A DNA stretch of 64,000 nucleotides from Alteromonas genovensis (GTDB lineage Bacteria > Pseudomonadota > Gammaproteobacteria > Enterobacterales > Alteromonadaceae). The DNA is taken from assembly GCF_010500895.1 (NCBI RefSeq), contig NZ_JAAAWO010000002.1, positions 62,001 to 126,000 on the forward strand, read 5' to 3'. The translations under genes and the position numbers were made by a program. How positions within the stretch are numbered: position 1 is the stretch's first letter; the number at the start of each line of letters is the position of its first letter. Shown in pieces: positions 35,657 through 45,777 of the stretch. The notes under the pieces are model-generated. The model saw nothing but the letters and a program-made list of their open reading frames with translations, searched no databases and was not told the origin of the DNA.

Positions 35657-36938
35657 TATGTCTAATATTGTTGCTATTGAAAATTTGCAGCCAGGCATGG
35701 TGATAGTTCAAATTACCAAGCAAAACGGGCCAGTTAAAATACGCAAATCTGGATTAGTATCGAGCGATGCTATGGTGCAAGGCCTTTCAGAAATGGGAGT
35801 GCAAGAACTTGAAATTGACCCTGAACAAACAGTTGAAGTTGCACCTCCAACTCCCACTTCAACTCACCATCGCACGCAAACGCAGGCATTATTGCGGGGC
35901 CAGCACGATACGTCGGCGCGCTTCGATAAATCGTTGAATGACCAATTCAATCGCAGTTTATTTTTGCCTACTGTTGAAGGCCTTCCGTCGTCGTTTTCAC
36001 TTTATGCAAAGCAAGCTTTTGTTTTTGCCGTTGTGATAATAGGCGGGCTTGCACTTGGCTTTACCGCAGCGACAAAGAATAATTGGTGGCCGGCGTTAGC
36101 CTCATCAATTTCTACCGATACCTCAACATCAGCAGGAAATATAGATACGGCAGCAAATACGCCCTCGAATACCACTACAGATGCAGCGCCGAATGAAAAC
36201 GGCGTAGGCGGTGAGCAAACGTTATCTACTAATACAGGGAACAATTCAACGCCTGCGCAGCAGCCTGCTCAACAATCATCACAACAGCCAGGTCAACAAT
36301 ACGTTGGTAATACGCAAGATAATGCGCAGAATGTGATGAATAACAACGCATCGCCGCCGTCGAATAGTCAAGCCGCGTCAAATGGCAGTGTAAATAATGC
36401 TAGCAATTCGGGGCTAAGCACTGATTTTGGGGGCGCTAATTCTGGAAGCGCTAATTCTCAATCTGCCAGAACTGGCAATCAAAAGAGCAGTGGGCAGGGT
36501 AGCACAGGGCAAAGTGTTACGGGTGAGCAGGGCTCTACCGACGAGTACGAAGGGAAAGTGCTTAACGAGGCGAATAACGCTAACAATATTGAGGTTTCTC
36601 CAGAGCTAATGGCGCGATTTAACGCTGCCGTTGAAGCACTTGATGAAAAATCACCGGGTTCAGCGAGAGAGCCTGAAACAAAGGTAACGGTACGTGACGA
36701 TACACTGCGGGTAGACCAATTACCGGTTAGATTATTAACTCGGTTGCCAACAATGAATTTCAGTGCCCATATGTACGCGTCTCAACCGCGAGATAGGTGG
36801 GTTAGGGTAAATGGTCGTCAGCTTTCAGAGGGCGACTGGATTGCCGACAAAGTCCAAATTGTAAACATTGAGGCTCAGCGGGTGGTGCTAGCCTTTGAAG
36901 ATGAAATATTTACTATGGCAGCGCTTACTGACTGGTAG
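35649..36938 (+). CDS. gspB: GspB-like secretion assembly protein with an N-terminal DUF3391-like domain
   Basis: A protein of about 429 residues. The start is the ATG at 35649 (GGGAG 6-8 bases upstream), overlapping gspA. Residues about 5-50 (IENLQPGMVIVQITKQNGPVKIRKSG, then GVQELEIDP) resemble DUF3391, the N-terminal domain of many HD-GYP phosphodiesterases and of the next gene. One transmembrane helix follows (about residues 120-142), then a long Asn/Ser/Gln-rich periplasmic linker. The C-terminal 75 residues form the GspB domain: LRVDQLPVRLLTRLPTMNFSAHMYAS, then WVRVNGRQLSEGDWI. GspB forms a complex with GspA that guides secretin assembly. The cytoplasmic extra domain is unusual and may give a regulatory input. 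Confidence 0.83.
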   Translation: MSSMSNIVAIENLQPGMVIVQITKQNGPVKIRKSGLVSSDAMVQGLSEMGVQELEIDPEQTVEVAPPTPTSTHHRTQTQALLRGQHDTSARFDKSLNDQFNRSLFLPTVEGLPSSFSLYAKQAFVFAVVIIGGLALGFTAATKNNWWPALASSISTDTSTSAGNIDTAANTPSNTTTDAAPNENGVGGEQTLSTNTGNNSTPAQQPAQQSSQQPGQQYVGNTQDNAQNVMNNNASPPSNSQAASNGSVNNASNSGLSTDFGGANSGSANSQSARTGNQKSSGQGSTGQSVTGEQGSTDEYEGKVLNEANNANNIEVSPELMARFNAAVEALDEKSPGSAREPETKVTVRDDTLRVDQLPVRLLTRLPTMNFSAHMYASQPRDRWVRVNGRQLSEGDWIADKVQIVNIEAQRVVLAFEDEIFTMAALTDW

Positions 36939-36990
36939 CGCGCAAGCCAGGCCAAGCCCCGAATATCGAATATCGATTCTCGGTTATTGT

Positions 36991-38217
36991 TTACTGCGGG
37001 GCTTGATGAACAAACACTTCCTTGAAAAACTTCGGCAGGTTTATTCTGAATTCTTCCGGACGCACGCCAGAGACCACTTCATCGTTATAATGACTAAGGT
37101 CAATTTTTTTAATTTCATTAAAGTGGTTCGATGTCACGCTGTAAAACGTCATCACATGAGGGCTTATTGGATCTTTAGGATTAATTTTACTAACAATGCC
37201 TAACTTGCCGCTTTTTAATTTAACCAAAGATCCTACTGGGTGCACACCAATACATTGGATGAACTGGGTAACCAAGGTTTGATCTAGGCCAGGTGATGCT
37301 GATAAGCGTTTGAGCGCTTGCATTGGGGTGAGGCTTGGCTGCGACGGATGATGAGATGTTAACTCGTCATAGGTATCAACAATGGCGGCTATTCGAGCAA
37401 ACTCTGATATTTGGTCGTTACAAAGCCCGTCAGGATAACCACTGCCGTCTACTCTCTCTTGATGTTGTTCAATAACCTGCAAAGACAAATCGGGAATTTC
37501 TCCGCATTGCTCTACTAGGGTAGTACCAACTTCTACGTGGGTTTTCAAAACCGCGAGATCGTCTTCAGATAGGGCTGCAGTAGGCCTTCGAATATCAGCG
37601 GGTATTGATGACATGCCCGTATCCATAAGCAATGCCCCAAGACTTGCTTGCTCAATACTGTCTCTGTCGTAGCCAAGAAATTTGCAAAATATTCCGGTTA
37701 ACACTGAGCAGTTTATCGAGTGTTCTAGCAGGTAGTTGTCAGTATCTTTAATGAGGGTGAGGCAGCTTAAGGCGTCTTCGTTATCAAATACACTCTCTAT
37801 AAGACTGTGTGATAGCGACGTCATTGGAGATAAGTCAGTCACGGCTTCTTGATTTAACGCTTTTATAAACTTACTTTGAATAGACAGAGCATTTTCGTAT
37901 AAGTCATTGGCTTCGTTAATGGAAGCATTGTCTAGGGGGGGCGACTTAGCCGTTCCTGATTCAGACGCTGAGGGTTCATTGGCAGGTGTTTGCTCTTCAT
38001 TTGCCAGAGCATCCGCTTGAGTTTCATCATTGCGATGGTGCTTTGACTTAGCAATATCAACTTCGAGAAGTAAAATGCCTTTTTTCTTCAATGTATCCAC
38101 AATGCTTTGAGATTTAACAATGCCCTGGGAGCGCATATGAAGCGTACCAGATTGCTTTAGAACCTGTGTAACGTACATTCCTGGTTTAAGCTCATTAATA
38201 GGCACCTGTTCTAGCAT
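36991..38217 (-). CDS. HD-GYP-type protein with a degenerate HD motif
   Basis: A 408-residue cytoplasmic protein. An N-terminal DUF3391 domain (residues about 5-55: PINELKPGMYVTQVLKQSGTLHMRSQGIV) is followed by an HD-GYP domain. HD-GYP enzymes degrade cyclic-di-GMP. Here LLMDTGMSSIP (about 195-205) stands where LLHDIGKxxIP is expected, so the metal-binding His and the Lys are lost while the Asp is kept. HVEVG and the GYP loop HQERVDGSGYPDG (about 252) remain. It may therefore bind rather than cleave the nucleotide. It converges on gspB, which carries the same N-terminal domain. Confidence 0.85.
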   Translation of the reverse strand: MLEQVPINELKPGMYVTQVLKQSGTLHMRSQGIVKSQSIVDTLKKKGILLLEVDIAKSKHHRNDETQADALANEEQTPANEPSASESGTAKSPPLDNASINEANDLYENALSIQSKFIKALNQEAVTDLSPMTSLSHSLIESVFDNEDALSCLTLIKDTDNYLLEHSINCSVLTGIFCKFLGYDRDSIEQASLGALLMDTGMSSIPADIRRPTAALSEDDLAVLKTHVEVGTTLVEQCGEIPDLSLQVIEQHQERVDGSGYPDGLCNDQISEFARIAAIVDTYDELTSHHPSQPSLTPMQALKRLSASPGLDQTLVTQFIQCIGVHPVGSLVKLKSGKLGIVSKINPKDPISPHVMTFYSVTSNHFNEIKKIDLSHYNDEVVSGVRPEEFRINLPKFFKEVFVHQAPQ

Positions 38218-38496
38218 TTCATTGTCCGTTTACTGCATTGTTTTAGGCTCGTTAAATTAGCATAGGGTTATGTGTGATGATATGCCAATAATGAGGAAAA
38301 TTATTTTTAAAAACCGCAAAGTTCACTTCTTGTACTAACAGTGGTTTTCATTGAAAAATGAAATCAAACGGAAAGTTTAAGTATGTGCCCAAACCCGTGA
38401 CAAAGCCCTACAAAACCTCTGCCATTTTCCGTGCATTCGATCTTTTACGCATAAAGTAGCGTAGCAAACCTGCACAATTAATAAATAATTAACTAA
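38218..38496. other. Upstream region of the HD-GYP-type gene
   Basis: Together with the structured element and the nhaC leader this makes a gene-free gap of 650 bases. The part up to 38496 is AT-rich and should carry the promoter of the HD-GYP-type gene. I see no coding sequence in it. Confidence 0.4.
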
Positions 38497-38761
38497 AGGG
38501 CGTGTTGATCTTTGCTGTAGATTTTTGCAGCGGTCTGTGAGCTATTTAGACAAGGCAAATGGTTGAAGGTCTAGCGGTCTAAATCGAAACCATTTAACGC
38601 AGGATAAATAGCTCACAGGCGCTGCCCGAAGGGGGCGTTATAGAAGCATTTTACTCTTTGTCACAGCCCTTTGACTTAGCCCACTAGGCCTACAGGACTG
38701 TTTCGCGATTAAAATGCTTCTATTTAGCCCAAAATTCGTACAGCAAAGAACAACACGCCCT
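38497..38761. mobile_element. MITE-like 265-base element with terminal and nested inverted repeats
   Basis: The element has 23-base terminal inverted repeats that differ at one position (38497-38519 and 38739-38761, starting AGGGCGTGTTG). Inside are two perfect internal inverted repeats: CTGTGAGCTATTTA/TAAATAGCTCACAG (38535-38548 and 38605-38618, with AAATGGTT/AACCATTT nested within), and TAGAAGCATTTTA/TAAAATGCTTCTA (38641-38653 and 38710-38722). Folded as one strand it gives an outer stem with two long hairpins. There is no open reading frame, and no clear target-site duplication was found. A non-autonomous transposon derivative or an intergenic repeat family is the likely nature. Confidence 0.7.
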
Positions 38762-38867
38762 AGTAATAGCGCTTTTAATATCTAGCGAAGTATTTTTTAT
38801 ATCTAGAACGCTATTCACAGCATGGGGTCTGATTGTCTATATCAGTGCTCTAGTATAAGGATGTCCT

Positions 38868-40355
38868 ATGAAAGATGAACAGCAAACTACGCCCGGGCTT
38901 TTGCTGGCGTTAACACCTGTTGTGTTAACGCTGATAATCTTGGGAACACAGATTTTCTACTTTGGCGTTTTCGAGCCTCATATCCCCTTGGCGATAGGTT
39001 TAGCCCTTGCAAGTTTTGTAGGTGTTTACCTCGGACTGTCGTGGGAAGATATTCGCGCCGGTATTTTTAAAGTTATCCATGTTGCGCTGCCATCGGTAAG
39101 CGTGCTCATAACGGTGGGCATGATCATCGGCATTTGGATTGCCAGCGGCACAGTTCCCACCATTATCTATTACGGCTTAAAAACCTTATCGCCAGAGATA
39201 TTTCTCGCCGCTGGCATGGTCATTTGTGCTGTGGTGTCAGTGTCTTTAGGCACAAGTTGGGGAAGTGTCGGAACCGTTGGTTTGGCCCTGATGGGCATTG
39301 GCGAGGGGTTTGACATTCCCATGTATTGGACGGCAGGCGCTGTGGTGTCTGGCGCATTTTTCGGTGATAAAGTATCGCCGCTTTCTGACACGACGAACCT
39401 AGCACCAGCGGTGACAGGTACCGACGTCTTTTCACACATACAAAACATGATGGCCACTACTATACCGGCCATGGTTATTGCGCTGTTAATCTATATTGGC
39501 GTTGGCTTTTTTGTTATCGATACGCAAAGTGTGTCGTTTGAAAAAATTGAAGGTATTACTACCGCTTTAGAAGATAACTTCTACATATCCGCATGGGCGT
39601 TATTGCCGGCTTTGGTGGTGATGGTATTGGCGTTGAAGAAATTTCCACCTTTGCCTTCGCTGTTCGCAGGCGTAGTTGTTGGCGGCGCGTTTGCAATGGT
39701 CACTCAAGGACAGTCACTTCAAGCCGTGTTCGACTATGCAAATAACGGTTACTCCATTCAAACTAATATTAGCGAAATAGATACATTGCTTAATCGCGGC
39801 GGTATTCAGTCGATGATGTGGACCATTTCGCTTGTACTTATCGCCCTGGGTTTTGGTGGGGCGCTTGAGACAACAGGCTGTTTGAGAAGTATTATCAACG
39901 CTATCAAAAGTAAAGCAAAAACATTCGCAGGTACTCAAGTTGCAGCCGTAGGAACTGCGTTTGCAACGAATCTTGTTGCGGGCGACCCCTACCTATCTGT
40001 TGCTTTACCAGGACGTATGTATTCTCCTGTTTATCGCGGCATGGGGTATTCAACCCTCAATCTTTCCCGTGGTATAGAAGAGGGCGGTACGCTAATGTCG
40101 CCACTCATCCCGTGGAATGCCGGGGGCGCATTTGTTATATCCGCACTAGGGCTTGGCATATCCGGTGATAACTTACAAAATCTACTCTATATACCGCTGG
40201 CTTTCGCATGTTGGACAGCGCCATTAATAGGAATATTTTATGCCTATACCGGTATGTTTTCACCGAAGGCATCAGATAAAGAGCGTGAAGAGTGGGAGTC
40301 ATCAGGTGCTGATATTGCCAAGTTCAATGATGACGGTACGCCAGTGACCGAATGA
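38868..40355 (+). CDS. nhaC: Na+/H+ antiporter NhaC family
   Basis: A 495-residue inner-membrane antiporter with about 11-12 hydrophobic segments. NhaC-family features include PLAIGLALASFVGVYLGLSWEDIRAGI, SLGTSWGSVGTVGLALMGIG, GAVVSGAFFGDKVSPLSDTTNLAPAV, GDPYLSVALPGRMY and EEGGTLMSPLIPWNAGGAF. It exchanges Na+ for H+, as expected in a marine bacterium. The ribosome-binding site AAGGA is well placed. The gene stands alone, with the structured repeat element upstream and a strong terminator downstream. Related malate/lactate antiporters exist in the same superfamily, so substrate is inferred. Confidence 0.86.
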   Translation: MKDEQQTTPGLLLALTPVVLTLIILGTQIFYFGVFEPHIPLAIGLALASFVGVYLGLSWEDIRAGIFKVIHVALPSVSVLITVGMIIGIWIASGTVPTIIYYGLKTLSPEIFLAAGMVICAVVSVSLGTSWGSVGTVGLALMGIGEGFDIPMYWTAGAVVSGAFFGDKVSPLSDTTNLAPAVTGTDVFSHIQNMMATTIPAMVIALLIYIGVGFFVIDTQSVSFEKIEGITTALEDNFYISAWALLPALVVMVLALKKFPPLPSLFAGVVVGGAFAMVTQGQSLQAVFDYANNGYSIQTNISEIDTLLNRGGIQSMMWTISLVLIALGFGGALETTGCLRSIINAIKSKAKTFAGTQVAAVGTAFATNLVAGDPYLSVALPGRMYSPVYRGMGYSTLNLSRGIEEGGTLMSPLIPWNAGGAFVISALGLGISGDNLQNLLYIPLAFACWTAPLIGIFYAYTGMFSPKASDKEREEWESSGADIAKFNDDGTPVTE

Positions 40356-40484
40356 TTGGTTTTTGCTGACTAAAGTAAAGACTGATAAACGAGGCTCTTA
40401 CTAGACGAAGCATTAATAAACGAGCCTCTTTTCAACCAAAAAATTCATTGAAAGATATGCTGTTTAAAGTATTTAGGGAAAACA

Positions 40485-40518
40485 AAAAAGCGAGGGTTGT
40501 CACCAACCCTCGCTTTTT
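40485..40518. terminator. Strong bidirectional terminator between nhaC and leuD
   Basis: A perfect 15-base stem, AAAAAGCGAGGGTTG with CAACCCTCGCTTTTT, has a TCAC loop. A and T runs serve both convergent transcripts. Confidence 0.9.
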
Positions 40519-40592
40519 ATTTGCCGCTTTATTTCGACCTTCACAATTGGGGCCTTGATATAGCGCCTTTACATTAGCACTCCCTTCGCAAG

Positions 40593-41198
40593 CTAAAGCC
40601 AGCTAGGCTGTTTGTCTTCAAACGCGCTGATAGCACTATCAAGCTCGAGAGTTTGACCTATTGCATCAAGGCCTTTTATCAGATTAGTTTTGTGATGAGG
40701 TGCAATATCAAAACTAAACGATGTATCGTCAAAGCTCACTGTCTGCGCCGGCAAATCCACAGTAATAGCGACAGCGGGATCTGCTTTTATAGCGTCAAAT
40801 AAAGCGTCCATTTGTTCGCTGCGTAACGCAACAGGAACAAGCTGGTTGTTAATACAGTTACCATAAAAGATATCAGCAAAGCTGGTGGCGATTACGGTTT
40901 TAAAACCAAAATCGGCCAGTGCCCAAGGCGCGTGCTCTCGACTTGAACCACATCCAAAGTTTTCTCGTGCCAACAACACGCTAGCGCCTTTATGCTCTGG
41001 CTTATTCAATGAGAAATCAGGGTTAGGCTCTTGCTCTTTTAAATCCAAATAGCGCCAATCGTGAAAAAGGTGCTTGCCGTAGCCGATACGGGTGACACCC
41101 GTGAGAAACTGCTTAGGAATAATTTGGTCTGTGTCCACATTGGCTTGGTCTAACGGTGCTGCAATGCCCGTGTGGTGTGTAAAACCTTGCTCTGACAT
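40593..41198 (-). CDS. leuD: 3-isopropylmalate dehydratase small subunit
   Basis: This is the small subunit of isopropylmalate isomerase, which with LeuC converts 2- to 3-isopropylmalate in leucine synthesis. The aconitase swivel-domain features are clear: [28 protein letters not shown] and [20 protein letters not shown], then [27 protein letters not shown]. Length (201) is normal. It is the last gene of leuABCD and starts 3 bases after the leuC stop. The operon ends toward the shared terminator with nhaC. Confidence 0.96.
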   Translation of the reverse strand: MSEQGFTHHTGIAAPLDQANVDTDQIIPKQFLTGVTRIGYGKHLFHDWRYLDLKEQEPNPDFSLNKPEHKGASVLLARENFGCGSSREHAPWALADFGFKTVIATSFADIFYGNCINNQLVPVALRSEQMDALFDAIKADPAVAITVDLPAQTVSFDDTSFSFDIAPHHKTNLIKGLDAIGQTLELDSAISAFEDKQPSWL

Positions 41199-41201
41199 GT
41201 A

Positions 41202-42602
41202 TTACTCCTGATAGTCTCTAACATCGGCGAAGTGGCCGTTAATGGCTGCTGCTGCAGCCATAGCGGGGCTCACTAAATGGGTGCGTGCACCACGGCCTTG
41301 GCGTCCTTCAAAGTTTCTGTTGCTGGTTGATGCACAGCGATCGCCAGAAACCAGTTTATCGTCGTTCATACCCAAACACATTGAACAGCCTGGTAAGCGC
41401 CACTCAAAGCCGGCCTGCTCGAAAATCTTATCTAAACCTTCAGCTTCAGCTTGGCGTTTTACTGCACCAGATCCCGGCACCACAATAGCGGTAACCGATG
41501 ATGATACTTTGCCTTTTTTGGCAACGTGAGCCGCAGCACGTAAATCTTCTATACGGCCATTGGTACATGAGCCAATGAAAACGTGATTTACTGCTACATC
41601 AGCGAGTTTTTCACCTGCCTTCAAGCCCATATAGCTAAGTGCTTTTTTCGCACTTTCTATTTCAATTGGGTCGCTAAAGTCTTCTGGGGCCGGCACTGGA
41701 GTATTTACCCCAATAACTTGACCTGGGTTGGTTCCCCATGTGACCTGCGGTGCTATGTCGGCCGCTTCAAGTTCGACAACCGTGTCAAAGCTTGCGCCTT
41801 CTTCGGTGTATAAGGTTTTCCAATAGGCAACCGCGTCATCCCAGGACTGGTCTTTGGGTGCATACTCGCGGTCTTTTAAATACGCGAAAGTAACGTCGTC
41901 TGGTGCTATAAGCCCAGCTTTTGCCCCCGCTTCAATACTCATGTTACATACGGTCATTCGCTCTTCCATGGTAAGTCCACGAATGGCCTCGCCCGCATAC
42001 TCAATCACATGACCTGTTGCACCGGCGTGTCCAATTTTGCCGATGATAGCCAAAATAATATCTTTCGCTGTAATTCCCACAGGAAGTTTGCCATTCACAT
42101 TAATAAGCATGCTTTTTGCGCGGCTTTGCTTCAGAGTTTGTGTGGCTAAAACATGCTCAACTTGAGAAGTACCTATTCCAAATGCAAGTGCACCGAATGC
42201 GCCATGGGTTGCAGTGTGAGAGTCGCCGCACACTACGGTCATGCCAGGCTGTATAAGCCCTAATTCTGGCCCCATTACATGCACGATGCCTTGTTTTTGA
42301 TGGCCTACAGGGTAAAGCTGAATACCGTGATCTTCACAGTTTTTGGCTAGGGTATGCAGCTGTAGTGCGTTATCTGGGCCGCATGCATCAATGGCTAACG
42401 AGCGAGTTGATATGCTGTGATCCATGGTTCCCACAGTTTTATCTGGGCGACGCACTTTACGGCCTTTTTCGTTAAGGCCAGCGAATGCTTGCGGAGATGT
42501 CACTTCGTGAATTAAGTGGCGGTCGATATAAATAAGGCTATCTTCGCCTAGTTGGTCGACAATATGCGCTTGCCATACTTTGTCATATAAGGTCTTGGCC
42601 AT
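41202..42602 (-). CDS. leuC: 3-isopropylmalate dehydratase large subunit
   Basis: The 466-residue [4Fe-4S] subunit of isopropylmalate isomerase. Cluster ligands are the cysteines in [17 protein letters not shown] and in [13 protein letters not shown]. Other aconitase-family blocks are [56 protein letters not shown] and [26 protein letters not shown]. It lies between leuB (9-base gap) and leuD (3-base gap) in the leucine operon. Confidence 0.97.
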   Translation of the reverse strand: MAKTLYDKVWQAHIVDQLGEDSLIYIDRHLIHEVTSPQAFAGLNEKGRKVRRPDKTVGTMDHSISTRSLAIDACGPDNALQLHTLAKNCEDHGIQLYPVGHQKQGIVHVMGPELGLIQPGMTVVCGDSHTATHGAFGALAFGIGTSQVEHVLATQTLKQSRAKSMLINVNGKLPVGITAKDIILAIIGKIGHAGATGHVIEYAGEAIRGLTMEERMTVCNMSIEAGAKAGLIAPDDVTFAYLKDREYAPKDQSWDDAVAYWKTLYTEEGASFDTVVELEAADIAPQVTWGTNPGQVIGVNTPVPAPEDFSDPIEIESAKKALSYMGLKAGEKLADVAVNHVFIGSCTNGRIEDLRAAAHVAKKGKVSSSVTAIVVPGSGAVKRQAEAEGLDKIFEQAGFEWRLPGCSMCLGMNDDKLVSGDRCASTSNRNFEGRQGRGARTHLVSPAMAAAAAINGHFADVRDYQE

Positions 42603-42611
42603 GTGGTATTT

Positions 42612-43709
<1,098 letters not shown>

Positions 43710-45269
43710 TTACACTCCTACAACGCGTTCTTGTTGATTCTTTTGCTGATCAATCTGGTCGGCCAGATAAGTATTGTTCAGTACAAATATCAATGCTTTT
43801 ACACCGGCTTCTACGATATCTGTGGCCAAGCCTATACCGTGGAATCGACGATCTTTATATGTGGCGATGACACTCACTTGCGCTAACGCATCTGCACCTT
43901 CGCCTTTTGAATCTAGTTTAAAGTCGACAACTTCTAAGTCTTCATGACCAAGAATAGAGATTATCGCTTTAAATGCGGCATCTACTGGTCCGTTACCTGT
44001 GCATGCCTGTGTAATCTCTTGTTCGCCCACTTTCATTTTTACGGTAGCGCTTGGGATAATTTCTCTGCCCGAATTAGCCTGTAGGTAAAGCAGTTGATAG
44101 TGCGCTTGGTCGTGCTTTTGCTTATCGAAAAACAACAGTGCCTCAAGGTCGTAGTCGTAAACCTGTCCTTTTTTGTCAGCCAGCTTTAAAAACGCATCGT
44201 ATACGGCCTCTAAATCAAATTCTTCAGGCTTGTAACCTAATTCAGTAAGCCTATGTTTGATAACATGGCGACCCGAACGAGAGGTTAGGTTTAGGTTGTT
44301 CTTATTAATGCCCACGCTCTCAGGCGTCATAATTTCATAGGTATTTTGCGCTTTTAAGACACCGTCTTGATGAATACCTGACGAATGACTGAAGGCGTTT
44401 GCCCCAACAATGGCTTTGTTAGATTGCACCGGCATATTACACAACTGGCTGACAAGTTTAGACGTACGTGAAATTTCCGTGGAATTGATATTAGTATCAA
44501 TGCCAAGCAGCCCTTTTCGCGTTTGCAAAATCATTGCAATTTCTTCAAGCGACGCGTTACCTGCACGCTCACCAATACCATTTATAGTACACTCCACTTG
44601 ACGCGCACCTTGCTCTACGGCGGCGAGTGAATTAGCAACAGCTAGGCCCAAGTCGTTGTGGCAATGCACAGAGATAATGGCTTTATCGATGTTAGGAACC
44701 CGATTGAACAACTGCTGAATAATACCGCCGAATTCAGTGGGTGTTGTGTAGCCAACAGTATCTGGAATATTTACCGTTGTAGCGCCCGCGTGAATAGCAG
44801 CTTCAACCATACGGCAAAGGTAGTCGATATGCGTTCTGCCGGCGTCTTCACATGAAAACTCCACATCATTGGTGTATTTACGGGCATGCTTTACCGCAGC
44901 CACAGCCATGTCTACCACATCATCATGAGATTTACGCAATTTTGCGCCAACGTGTATTTCCGATGTGGCAATAAAGGTATGTATTCTAAACTGATCAGCT
45001 ACGCTAAGGGCTTGGCCGCATGCATCGATATCACCGGGAAGGGCGCGGGAGAGACCGCATATCACTGAGTTTTTGATCTCTTTGGCAATCAACTGTACTG
45101 ATTGGAAGTCGCCAGGTGAAGACACAGGGAAACCGGCTTCAATAATATCTACACCTAGTCTTTCAAGCGCCAGTGCAATCTGTAACTTCTCTTTGGCACT
45201 TAGACTTGCTGGCAAGGCCTGCTCACCATCTCGCAACGTGGTATCAAAGATTTTCACTTGATTTGTCAT
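43710..45269 (-). CDS. leuA: 2-isopropylmalate synthase
   Basis: This enzyme condenses acetyl-CoA and 2-oxoisovalerate, the committed step of leucine synthesis. The catalytic barrel shows [57 protein letters not shown] and [55 protein letters not shown] and a C-terminal regulatory domain (about residues 390-519) follow, where leucine feedback binds. It is the first structural gene of the operon, 78 bases downstream of the leuL stop and just beyond the attenuator. Confidence 0.97.
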   Translation of the reverse strand: MTNQVKIFDTTLRDGEQALPASLSAKEKLQIALALERLGVDIIEAGFPVSSPGDFQSVQLIAKEIKNSVICGLSRALPGDIDACGQALSVADQFRIHTFIATSEIHVGAKLRKSHDDVVDMAVAAVKHARKYTNDVEFSCEDAGRTHIDYLCRMVEAAIHAGATTVNIPDTVGYTTPTEFGGIIQQLFNRVPNIDKAIISVHCHNDLGLAVANSLAAVEQGARQVECTINGIGERAGNASLEEIAMILQTRKGLLGIDTNINSTEISRTSKLVSQLCNMPVQSNKAIVGANAFSHSSGIHQDGVLKAQNTYEIMTPESVGINKNNLNLTSRSGRHVIKHRLTELGYKPEEFDLEAVYDAFLKLADKKGQVYDYDLEALLFFDKQKHDQAHYQLLYLQANSGREIIPSATVKMKVGEQEITQACTGNGPVDAAFKAIISILGHEDLEVVDFKLDSKGEGADALAQVSVIATYKDRRFHGIGLATDIVEAGVKALIFVLNNTYLADQIDQQKNQQERVVGV

Positions 45270-45292
45270 GACGCTCTCTCAATTGAATAGTT

Positions 45293-45323
45293 AAAAAAAA
45301 ACCCGTGCTGTGCACGGGTTTTT
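45293..45323 (-). terminator. leu operon attenuator
   Basis: Read on the minus strand, a 12-base stem with core ACCCGTGC/GCACGGGT and a 3-base loop is followed by nine Ts, just ahead of leuA and just after leuL. It is a classical intrinsic terminator placed in the leader. Its first arm can instead pair with the last codons of leuL. Confidence 0.9.
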
Positions 45324-45347
45324 GTGTGATTAGTCGCTGGTCGCAAT

Positions 45348-45407
45348 CTACCCGTGCAGTCTGGCTGCCTTGAGGAGTAGTGTAATTAGAAGAAAACGAA
45401 TACGCAT
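45348..45407 (-). CDS. leuL: leu operon leader peptide
   Basis: A 19-residue frame, MRIRFLLITLLLKAARLHG, with six leucines, including CTA-CTC-CTC in a row, sits between the candidate leu promoter and the attenuator. Translation of these leucine codons would sense charged tRNA-Leu: stalling prevents the downstream terminator. The final codons CTG-CAC-GGG are complementary to the first arm of the terminator (ACCCGTGC), so they form the antiterminator when the ribosome stalls upstream. It is too short for ordinary gene callers. The ribosome-binding site is weak. Confidence 0.88.
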   Translation of the reverse strand: MRIRFLLITLLLKAARLHG

Positions 45408-45444
45408 TTTTCGAAAATCTTTGCTGACCAAAATTGATAGCGAT

Positions 45445-45473
45445 AATTTAACCATGTGAGCCTTGAACGTCAA
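45445..45473 (-). promoter_or_regulatory. Candidate sigma-70 promoter of the leu operon
   Basis: On the minus strand a -35 box TTGACG (45473-45468) and a -10 box TAAATT (45450-45445) are separated by exactly 17 bases, about 40-65 bases before the leuL start. Transcription would begin near 45438. Confidence 0.6.
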
Positions 45474-45777
45474 CCATTGTTTACCATATTGATTAAATTT
45501 TTATGAAAAAATTAATCTCAACGCTAATATTAGGATGTGTGTCCTAATTAATGGTGTGAGCTCTCTGGTTTTATGGGTTAAACGCCTGTTTGATTGCTGC
45601 TAATGCAGGTTATGAGACTGGCTTTCGAAATGGTTAGTATGTTTGTACTCTTTTTGACTGATATGAAGAAGTTGTAAAGTGAATTAATACTTATTAATTT
45701 TGTATTTTTATTCATATTTGGGTTGGTATGGCATTGCTAATGTCGCCTTGAAAGAAAAAAGGACGTAAACAAGCCCT
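45474..45777. other. Gene-free stretch upstream of the leu promoter
   Basis: About 300 AT-rich bases. A plus-strand frame of 14 codons at 45503-45547 reads MKKLISTLILGCVS and then stops. It looks like the start of a small lipoprotein signal (LxGC), perhaps a decayed entericidin-like gene, but it has no ribosome-binding site. An inverted repeat ATTAGGA/TCCTAAT (45529-45548) overlaps it. Confidence 0.35.

Noticed and set aside
38497..38761. The structured element as a tRNA-like or 6S-like RNA gene
   Set aside because: The terminal inverted repeats point to a transposon-type repeat. I found no promoter or terminator that would define an RNA gene.
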